Of a stretch of DNA of 64,000 bases, positions 58,019 to 64,000 are shown in pieces. A program made the position numbers and the translations under genes. The notes below the pieces were generated by a model. The model did no database searches and was not told where the DNA came from. It saw only the letters and a list, made by a program, of their open reading frames with translations. Within the stretch, counting starts at the first letter, position 1. Each line of letters starts with the position of its first letter. Source of the stretch: Actinacidiphila guanduensis (GTDB lineage Bacteria; Actinomycetota; Actinomycetes; Streptomycetales; Streptomycetaceae); contig NZ_FNIE01000011.1 in the NCBI RefSeq assembly GCF_900103985.1, positions 62,001 through 126,000 of the forward strand, given 5' to 3'.

Positions 58019-58084
58019 GCCGCCACGCGCCCGTGACCGCTGCCCCCTGACGCTCCGTCACCTCGGCCGGTGGAGGCCCGGCGG

Positions 58085-59287
58085 TCAGCCGCGGCGCAGC
58101 CGGAACCAGATCAGGCCCGACAGGGCGACCAGGACCGCTCCCGTGGCGGCGAACGCCGTGGCCACGCCGTCGCCGAGGAGGCGGGAGCCGTCCTCCGCGG
58201 CCGCCTCGGGGGCCGGCCCCGGCGGGAAGTAGGTGTGGGCGTAGGCGGCGGGGACGGGGCGGACGGGGGCCGGCTTCAGTTTGCGGGCGGCGGCCACCGC
58301 GGCGGCCGGGTCGATCATGCCGGTGCCGACGTCGTCGTTGCGGCCGCCCTTGGGCTTGTCCTGGGTCGTGTCCTCCAGCACCTGCTTGACCTGCGCGGGG
58401 CTGAGCCGCGGGTTGGCCGAGCGGACGAGCGCGGCGGCCCCGGAGGCGTACGCGGAGGCCGCGCTGGTGCCCCAGCCGTTGTAGTAGGTGCGGTCCGGGT
58501 CGGCGATGACGACCTCGACGCCGGGGGCGGCCACCGAGGCGTACCAGCGGTGGGTGGAGAAGGAGGCGTGCTCGCCGTGCCGGTCGACGGCGGCCACGGC
58601 GATGACGCCGGGGTAGGCCGCGGGGTAGGAGGAGCGGTCGGCGGCGTCCCCGCCGTTGCCCGCGGAGGCGACCACGACGACGCCCTTGTCCAGCGCGTAC
58701 TGGATCGCGTCGTCCTCGGCGGCGACCGGAGCGGCGGTGGCGCTGTCGTCGCCGAGGGAGAGGTTGATGACGTCGGCGCCGTGGTCGACGGCCCAGCGGA
58801 TACCGGCCGGCAGCGCGTCGCCGCGGCTGGACCTGGCCTTCTGCCGCAGCGGGTCCTTGTCCTCCAGGATCACCCGGACCGGCAGGATGCGGGACTGCGG
58901 GGCGATGCCGAGGACGCCGTCCTCGTCGCCGGGGCCGTGCCCGTGGCCGGCGATGATCGCGGCCATGCCGGTGCCGTGCCGGGCCCAGGCGCTGTCGCCG
59001 CGCTTGGCGCCGAAGCCGACCTCGTCCTTGCCGGGGAGCACCTGACCGGTCAGGTCGGGGTGGGTACCGTCCACTCCGGTGTCCAGGACGGCGACGGTGA
59101 TGCCCGCGCCCTTGGTGACCTGCCACGCCTGCTGGGCGTGCAGGGCGCCCAGCGCCCAGTCCAGGCTGCGGGCCGGGTCGGCGGCGGCGGGCGGCGCGGC
59201 GAGCACGCAGGTGGTGCCCGCGGCGGCGAGCGCGAGCAGCAGGCGGGTGGCGGTGGGGCGGGCGGTACGGCCCGGGCGGGGCGTCAT
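58085..59287 (-). CDS. mycP: Mycosin-type subtilisin (type VII secretion-associated serine protease)
   Basis: 400 residues. Signal peptide (RLLLALAAAGTTCVLAAPPAAA), then the S8 triad: Asp in VAVLDTGVDGTHPD, His in ARHGTGMAAIIAGHGHG, Ser in NGWGTSAASAYASG, with the oxyanion Asn in ASAGNGGDAAD. A C-terminal membrane helix (FAATGAVLVALSGLIWFRLRRG) anchors it outside. This is the mycosin layout, proteases linked to ESX/type VII systems. Start ATG overlaps the upstream stop (ATGA). No ESX core genes in the window. Confidence 0.92.
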   Translation of the reverse strand: MTPRPGRTARPTATRLLLALAAAGTTCVLAAPPAAADPARSLDWALGALHAQQAWQVTKGAGITVAVLDTGVDGTHPDLTGQVLPGKDEVGFGAKRGDSAWARHGTGMAAIIAGHGHGPGDEDGVLGIAPQSRILPVRVILEDKDPLRQKARSSRGDALPAGIRWAVDHGADVINLSLGDDSATAAPVAAEDDAIQYALDKGVVVVASAGNGGDAADRSSYPAAYPGVIAVAAVDRHGEHASFSTHRWYASVAAPGVEVVIADPDRTYYNGWGTSAASAYASGAAALVRSANPRLSPAQVKQVLEDTTQDKPKGGRNDDVGTGMIDPAAAVAAARKLKPAPVRPVPAAYAHTYFPPGPAPEAAAEDGSRLLGDGVATAFAATGAVLVALSGLIWFRLRRG

Positions 59288-60627
59288 CGCTTCTCCGGGC
59301 CGGTGGTCGGCGGGTGCAGCAGGGTGTCGACGGCGGTGTGCAGGTGGTCGTCCACCGCGGAGGCGAGGCCGGTGGCGTCGAAGCCGAGGCCGGCCTGGGC
59401 GGCGGGGGTGGTCGCGCCCTGGGCGTCGGCCTTGTCGGCGGGCTGCGGCTGCGCGATGGTGCGGCCGTCGGCGAAGCCGCTGACGGCGTAGACGACGAAG
59501 GGCAGGTCGGCGGCGACCTGGACGTCCCAGCTGCCGCGCTGGCGGTCGCCGAAGCGGGCCGCCGGGGTGCCGGGGAAGGCGACGGGCCTGGGCAGCAGGT
59601 CGGTGCGCTCGCCGAGGTGCTGGGAGGTCCAGCGCCGGGCGAGGGCGCTCATCGCCGGGGCCTCGCCGGAGGCGACGAGCAGCCCGACGGTGGTGACGGT
59701 CGTCGAGGTGCTGTCCACGTAGGTGGCGCGCAGCAGCCGGGTGCAGCCCACGGGGGCCACGACCTGCTGCAGCAGCGGGTCGAGGGCGCCCTGGCAGCCG
59801 GCCGGGGCGGCGACGCCGACGCGCACCCAGGAGCGCTGCGCCCCGCCGGGGCCGCCGTCCTTGTCCGACACGGTGGGCGGGAAGAGGCGGTCGACGGGGG
59901 TGTCGCGCCACACCTCGCGGGCCTTGGCGAACGCCTCCGGGCTGCCGTCGGCGACGGGCGCGGGCCGCTGCGGGCCGTGGTTGATGACCGCGCCCGCGAT
60001 GGCGCCGCCCACCAGGCCGAGCCCGACGACCAGGCACACCGCGGCCAGCGCCTGGCGGCCGCGTGCGCTGCCCGGCAGGCGCGGCCCGGCGGCGGGGGGC
60101 CGCGGGGGTACGGGAGGGGCCGGGGGTACGGGCGGGGCGGCGGCCGGGTACGTGGCCGCGGCGGGCGGCGCCGGGGGCCGCGGCGGCGGCGGTGACGCGT
60201 CGGTTGCGGGAACGGTGGGCGCGGTCCTCGGCGGAGGCGGTACGTGCGGGGGAGCCGCCGGCCGCGGCGGGGCGGTACGCGGGGCCTCGGGCGGAAGCGG
60301 CCGGGCCTGCGGCGCGGACGGGCGCCGCGGGGGCGCGGGCGGGGCCTGGGCCGGGCGGGGCGGAACCGCCCCTGGCGGTACGGCGGAGGGCGCGGCCGGT
60401 GCCGGAACGGCGGGTGCCTGCCGCGGCCTTGGCGGCTCGGCGGCGGATCCGGGGGCGCCGCCCATCGCCGCCTGTCCGGCGGGGGCGGCGGGCCGGTCCC
60501 CCTCCGCCCCGGAGCCGGGGCCCTCGTGCGCGGCAGCCGGCTTCGGCCCCGACGCGGTGCGCAGGTGCGGGTGGAGCGTGGGGAAGGGAGCGGGCGAGGT
60601 GTTTCCGTTGTCCACTCCGGTGCTCAC
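59284..60627 (-). CDS. Proline-rich single-pass membrane protein, mycosin partner
   Basis: 447 residues. Residues 1-195 are a cytoplasmic Pro/Ala-rich region (PPRPAAPPHVPPPPRTAP). A membrane helix follows (QALAAVCLVVGLGLVGGAIAGAVI), then an extracytoplasmic domain of about 220 residues with DTPVDRLFPPTVS, GCQGALDPLLQQVVAPVGCTRLLRATYVDSTSTTVTTVGLLV. Coupled to mycP by ATGA. I recognise the pattern of streptomycete proteins encoded with mycosins, without a known function; it might be a protease substrate or scaffold. Confidence 0.8.
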   Translation of the reverse strand: MSTGVDNGNTSPAPFPTLHPHLRTASGPKPAAAHEGPGSGAEGDRPAAPAGQAAMGGAPGSAAEPPRPRQAPAVPAPAAPSAVPPGAVPPRPAQAPPAPPRRPSAPQARPLPPEAPRTAPPRPAAPPHVPPPPRTAPTVPATDASPPPPRPPAPPAAATYPAAAPPVPPAPPVPPRPPAAGPRLPGSARGRQALAAVCLVVGLGLVGGAIAGAVINHGPQRPAPVADGSPEAFAKAREVWRDTPVDRLFPPTVSDKDGGPGGAQRSWVRVGVAAPAGCQGALDPLLQQVVAPVGCTRLLRATYVDSTSTTVTTVGLLVASGEAPAMSALARRWTSQHLGERTDLLPRPVAFPGTPAARFGDRQRGSWDVQVAADLPFVVYAVSGFADGRTIAQPQPADKADAQGATTPAAQAGLGFDATGLASAVDDHLHTAVDTLLHPPTTGPEKR

Positions 60628-60776
60628 CCGGCGCTCCCTCGTGACCCCGTACGCGCGGATGGCGCGTACCCGTTCGGCTTGCGCGTCACTCTACGGGGTC
60701 GGTGGGCGTTACGGATGCGCCGGGGCGAGGCCGGAGGGGCTACCGCTGGGTAGGCAGCGTCTGGCAGGCTGCCCGC

Positions 60777-61982
60777 ATGGCACCGAGCAGCGCCGACCGA
60801 GCCCGCTACGACCGGGCGACCGCCCATCTCGACGCGCCCTTGGCCCTGGTGGACCTGGACGCCTTCGACGCCAACGCCGCCGACCTGGCCCGGCGGGCGG
60901 GCGGCAAGCCGATCCGGGTCGCCTCGAAGTCGGTACGCTGCCGGGCGCTGCTCGAACGGGCCCTGGCCCGCGAGGGGTTCGCCGGCGTCATGTCCTACAC
61001 GCTCGCCGAGTCGCTGTGGCTGGCCAGGAGCGGCTTCACCGACGTGCTGCTCGCCTACCCCTCGCCCGACCGGTCCGCCTTCGCCGAGCTGGCCGCCGAC
61101 CCCAAGCTGGCGGCCGCGGTGACGGTGATGGTCGACGACCCGGCCCAGCTCGACCTGATCGACGCCGCCCGCGGCCCCGAGGGTACCGAGCGCATCCGGG
61201 TCTGCCTCGAACTCGACACCAGCCTGCGGAAGTTGGGCGGCCGCATACGCGTCGGCGCGCTGCGCTCGCCGCTGCACTCCCCCGAGCGGATGGCCGACGT
61301 GGCCCGCGTGATCGCGGCCCGCCCCGGCTTCCGCCTGGCGGGCATCATGGCCTACGAGGGCCACATCGCGGGTGTCGGCGACGCCGTGCCCGGCCGCCCG
61401 GCCCGCTCGCTGGCGATACGCGCCATGCAGGCGGTCGCGCGCAGGGAGCTGGCGGCGCGGCGGGCCGCCGCCGTGGCGGCCGTACGGGCGGTCGTGCCGG
61501 ACCTGGAGTTCGTCAACGGCGGCGGCACCGGCAGCGTGCAGCACACCGCGGCCGAGGACTGCGTCACGGAGATCGCCGCCGGCTCCGGCCTCTACCAGCC
61601 GCGGCTCTTCGACACCTACACCTCCTTCCGCGGCCGGCCGGCGGCGCTGTTCGCGCAGCCGGTGGTACGCCGCCCGGGCGTCGGCGTGGTGACCGTGCTC
61701 GGCGGCGGCTACCCCGCCTCGGGTGCGGCGGGCCCCGACCGCCTCCCGGTGCCATACCTGCCCGAGGGGCTGCGGTACGACGCGCAGGAGGGCCCGGGCG
61801 AGGTGCAGACTCCGCTGCTCGGCACCGCGGCGGACGACCTGCGCATCGGCGACAAGGTCTGGTTCCGGCACGCGAAGGCCGGCGAGCTGTGCGAGCGGTT
61901 CGCGGAACTGCACCTGCTGGAGGGCGACAGCGTGGTGTCGGTGGTCCCGACGTATCGAGGCGAGGGCCGCACGTTCCTGTAG
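60777..61982 (+). CDS. PLP-dependent alanine-racemase-fold enzyme (amino acid deaminase/aldolase type)
   Basis: 401 residues from ATG 60777. The N-terminal barrel opens LVDLDAFDANAADLARRAGGKPIRVASKSVRC, with the PLP Lys in VASKS. VNGGGTGSV is the phosphate-binding loop. The C-terminal beta domain has PVVRRPGVGVVTVLGGGYPASG and GDKVWFRHAKAGELCERF, the metal-binding end of D-threonine-aldolase-like enzymes. The family also includes D-serine dehydratases. It likely acts on a D- or beta-hydroxy amino acid; which is unknown. Confidence 0.87.
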   Translation: MAPSSADRARYDRATAHLDAPLALVDLDAFDANAADLARRAGGKPIRVASKSVRCRALLERALAREGFAGVMSYTLAESLWLARSGFTDVLLAYPSPDRSAFAELAADPKLAAAVTVMVDDPAQLDLIDAARGPEGTERIRVCLELDTSLRKLGGRIRVGALRSPLHSPERMADVARVIAARPGFRLAGIMAYEGHIAGVGDAVPGRPARSLAIRAMQAVARRELAARRAAAVAAVRAVVPDLEFVNGGGTGSVQHTAAEDCVTEIAAGSGLYQPRLFDTYTSFRGRPAALFAQPVVRRPGVGVVTVLGGGYPASGAAGPDRLPVPYLPEGLRYDAQEGPGEVQTPLLGTAADDLRIGDKVWFRHAKAGELCERFAELHLLEGDSVVSVVPTYRGEGRTFL

Positions 61983-62147
61983 AGCACCTGGCCGCCGCCA
62001 TGGTGCTCGGGTGCCGCCCATGCCATGGTGCCGGGGCGGCCCCGCCGCCTTGGGACACAGGCGACTTCGCCTCCATGGTGCCCGGGTGGCCTCGCGCCCA
62101 TGGTGCCCAGGCAGTGCCCAGCCGGTGCCCAGTTCCTTGTGACGCGA

Positions 62148-62173
62148 ACGGCCCCCGCTCGCGCGAGGGCCGT
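62148..62173. terminator. Bidirectional terminator hairpin
   Basis: ACGGCCC (62148-62154) pairs with GGGCCGT (62167-62173), between convergent genes. The preceding 150 bases contain several CCATGGTGCC(C/G)GG repeats (near 61998, 62024, 62072, 62098). Confidence 0.7.
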
Positions 62174-62194
62174 CGTACCGGATGTGGTGACGCG

Positions 62195-63175
62195 TCAGAC
62201 GCCGGTGCCGCCGCTGCTGCCCGGGGTGGAGCTGTCCGCCTTGATGCCCTTGGTGATCTGGTCGATCACGCTCGGGGAGGGCGCCTTGCCGCCGATGTCG
62301 AAGCCGAAGCGGACCACGACCAGCAGGCCCTTGTGCACGGGTGAGGGGAAGACGAGGGACTCCACGTAGCCGTCGGTGCCGGACTGCGTGGCGACCTTCC
62401 AGCGCACCTGGTAGCCCTTCTGCCCGGCGACGGTCACCGGCCCGGAGGCCACCTGCTGGTGCGAGGTGGTGCGCCCGTAGATGTCGGAGCCGTAGGACGC
62501 CTTGGCGTTGCCCGCGATGTCCTCCTTGGCGGCGGCCTCGGCCGTGGTGGAGGTCAGGTCGAGCGTCTGGGCGGGCTGCGCGAAGACGCCGCCGCGCACG
62601 CAGCTGGAGTTCGCGTCGCCCGGGCACGGGTACTGGCCGGTCACGACGTTGGCGGCGGACTGGGCGCCGCTGTCCGAGCCGGTCCAGCCGTCGAGCACCG
62701 GCAGGCTGATGCCGTCCAGGGAGTCCACCGCGGCCTGGCCGGGGCCCTTGGTGGCCGGCGGGCTCTGCTGCTGGTCCGGGCCGGGCCCCTGCGGGTCCGA
62801 CGGCGGCTGCTGCTGCTCGTGCGGCCGGCCGGTGGCCGACGGCGGAGCCGGGGTCTTGTCGGCGCTGTTGTCGCTGCTGCCCCCGCCGGCCACGAGGACG
62901 GCGGCGATCACGCCGCCGATGACCACGAGCGCGGCCACGATCGACAGGACGATGACGCCGGTACGGCGCTTGGGGGCGCCGCCGGATATGACATCGCCCG
63001 CCGGATAGGGGGCGTACGGGGGCGGTGCCAGGGGCGGCTGCTGGCCCGCCATGGGCACCGGCGCCGTCCTGGTGTACTCCGTCCACGCGTTGCCGTCCCA
63101 CCAGCGTTCCATGGCGGGGCCGTTGCCTGTCTGCCCGGGCTCTGGGTACCAGCCGGGCGGGGTCGTCGTCGTCAC
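62195..63175 (-). CDS. DUF2510-domain single-pass membrane protein
   Basis: 326 residues from GTG. DUF2510 at residues 7-40 (PPGWYPEPGQTGNGPAMERWWDGNAW), one membrane helix (RRTGVIVLSIVAALVVIGGVIAAVLVAGG), a Gln/Pro-rich linker, and an extracytoplasmic domain with two cysteines in YPCPGDANSSC and YQVRWKVATQSGTDGYVESLVFPSP. Such proteins are common in actinobacteria and their function is unknown. It shows no operon neighbours. Confidence 0.86.
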   Translation of the reverse strand: MTTTTPPGWYPEPGQTGNGPAMERWWDGNAWTEYTRTAPVPMAGQQPPLAPPPYAPYPAGDVISGGAPKRRTGVIVLSIVAALVVIGGVIAAVLVAGGGSSDNSADKTPAPPSATGRPHEQQQPPSDPQGPGPDQQQSPPATKGPGQAAVDSLDGISLPVLDGWTGSDSGAQSAANVVTGQYPCPGDANSSCVRGGVFAQPAQTLDLTSTTAEAAAKEDIAGNAKASYGSDIYGRTTSHQQVASGPVTVAGQKGYQVRWKVATQSGTDGYVESLVFPSPVHKGLLVVVRFGFDIGGKAPSPSVIDQITKGIKADSSTPGSSGGTGV

Positions 63176-63298
63176 GGCGTCACCTTATGGCCGAAGCATG
63201 AGAATCCCGTAAGCACGCGGGTCACAGGGCGGTCACGCCGGCCGCGGCGGCTGCGAACGGCCGGAAACCGCCGGTCAGGGCCGCGGGCGGGGGCTGTC

Positions 63299-64000
63299 TT
63301 AGGAGGTGGGCGCCGGGCGGCGGGTGCGGGCCTGGGCGCGGGTGAGGGCGAGCAGGTCGCGGGCGGGGCCTGCCGGGCGGTGGCCCGCGGGCCAGACCGC
63401 GCGCAGCGAGCGGCCGAGCGCGAGGCCGGCCAGCGGCACCGCGGTCAGCCGCCCCGCGGCCAGTTCCTCGGCGACGGCGAGTTCGCTGAGCACCGCGGGC
63501 CCGGCGCCGCTGACGGTGGCCGCCTTGGCCGCGGTGGTGGAGGCCAGCTCCAGCAGCGGTACGGCCGGTCCGCCGTGCCCGGCGAGCGCGGCGTCCAGGA
63601 CCTGGCGGGTGCCCGAGCCCTCCTCGCGCAGCACCAGCGGGGTGGCGGCCAGTTCCCCGGCGGTGAGCGGGGTGCGGCGGCGGGCCCAGGGGTGGCCGGG
63701 GGCGGTGACGACGAGCAGCCGGTCGTGGCCGATGACGGCGGCGTCCAGGCCGGCGGGCACGTCCAGGCCCTCCACGAAGCCGAGGTCGGCCTCGCCCGCG
63801 GCCACCTGGCGGGCCACGGCCGCGGAGTTGCCCGCCGCCAGCGACACCGCGGTGCCGGGCCGCTTCTCGTGCAGCGCGATCAGCCAGCCGGGCAGCAGGT
63901 ACTCGGCGACGGTCATGCTGGCGGCCACCCGCAGCCGCGAGTCCCGCCGGCCGCGCAGCGCCCGCGCCCCGGCGTCGAACGCCTCGGCCGCCTCGATCAC
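63299..64000 (-). CDS. LysR-family transcriptional regulator, 5' end cut off
   Basis: 233 residues of the C-terminal part; the reading frame stays open to the window edge and the N-terminal helix-turn-helix lies beyond it. The effector domain reads SRLRVAASMTVAEYLLPGWLIALHEKRPG, EADLGFVEGLDVP, LLVVTAPGHPWARRRTPL, LREEGSGTRQVLDAAL and SGAGPAVLSELAVAEELAAGRLTAVPLAG, the CysL/CbbR-type pattern. Ligand and targets unknown. Stop TAA is unusual in this GC-rich DNA. Confidence 0.88.
   Translation of the reverse strand: MIEAAEAFDAGARALRGRRDSRLRVAASMTVAEYLLPGWLIALHEKRPGTAVSLAAGNSAAVARQVAAGEADLGFVEGLDVPAGLDAAVIGHDRLLVVTAPGHPWARRRTPLTAGELAATPLVLREEGSGTRQVLDAALAGHGGPAVPLLELASTTAAKAATVSGAGPAVLSELAVAEELAAGRLTAVPLAGLALGRSLRAVWPAGHRPAGPARDLLALTRAQARTRRPAPTS

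Noticed and set aside
61983..62147. Small genes in the CCATGGTGCC repeat region
   Set aside because: Frames arise from repeated CCATGGTGCC units; no ribosome site and no protein character.

Overview
This is a high-GC chromosomal segment from an actinomycete of the Streptomyces type. The arginine genes (argC-J-B-D-R, then argH), pheS-pheT, a PAS histidine kinase, a SpoU-type rRNA methylase and infC-rpmI-rplT all appear in the order I associate with Streptomyces. Tat and lipoprotein signals, GTG/TTG starts, GTGA/ATGA stop-start overlaps and GC-rich terminator hairpins fit that group. Species is not determinable by eye.

Layout. 1-3.8 kb: two small membrane proteins, a GNAT acetyltransferase, a PlsC-type acyltransferase and a solute-binding lipoprotein. 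3.8-10.7 kb: the arginine regulon on the minus strand, with ArgR-type operators before argH and argC. 10.8-13.3 kb: SRPBCC protein, a 94-bp duplication, DUF5997 and a LysR effector domain without HTH. 13.4-17.2 kb: a compact ATP-grasp RiPP cluster (precursor, ATP-grasp ligase, PIMT-like methyltransferase) with a divergent regulator. 17.3-18.6 kb: a conserved protein of unknown function followed by two tandem tRNA-like modules whose 3' half precedes the 5' half, each closed by a perfect 7-bp acceptor stem. This circularly permuted layout is the most unusual thing in the window. 18.6-31 kb: rRNA methyltransferase, monomeric isocitrate dehydrogenase, EamA transporter, alpha/beta hydrolase with a strong operator, DUF1059, two divergent Tat-exported proteins, 3-hydroxyacyl-CoA dehydrogenase, lamin-tail protein and an Fpg/Nei glycosylase. 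31.1-31.6 kb: a 106-bp tandem array of two alternating variants. 31.6-34.2 kb: three coupled genes resembling gas-vesicle accessory proteins. 34.5-45.6 kb: zinc alcohol dehydrogenase, Rieske/DUF2231 membrane protein, two micro-proteins, a secreted peptidase, UppP, a BlaI/M56-protease pair with twin operators, an orphan polysaccharide-export ATPase and a two-component system. 45.7-53.7 kb: translation genes (pheT, pheS, rplT, rpmI, infC). infC appears to start at AUC and has an intrinsic terminator in its leader. 53.7-64 kb: DUF1844, aquaporin, SseB, MFS exporter, a degenerate tyrosine recombinase, mycosin protease with a partner membrane protein, a PLP alanine-racemase-fold enzyme, a DUF2510 protein and a truncated LysR regulator.

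How the genes work together. The arginine genes form a feedback-controlled pathway, with ArgR encoded at the end of the argCJBD run. The tgm genes would ligate and then methylate a 94-residue precursor. BlaI and the M56 protease are the usual signal-and-repressor pair. MycP and its partner recall type VII secretion although no ESX core lies in the window. Roles for the permuted tRNA modules, such as a source of mature tRNA, a mimic of anticodon-cleaved tRNA or a decoy, are inference only.
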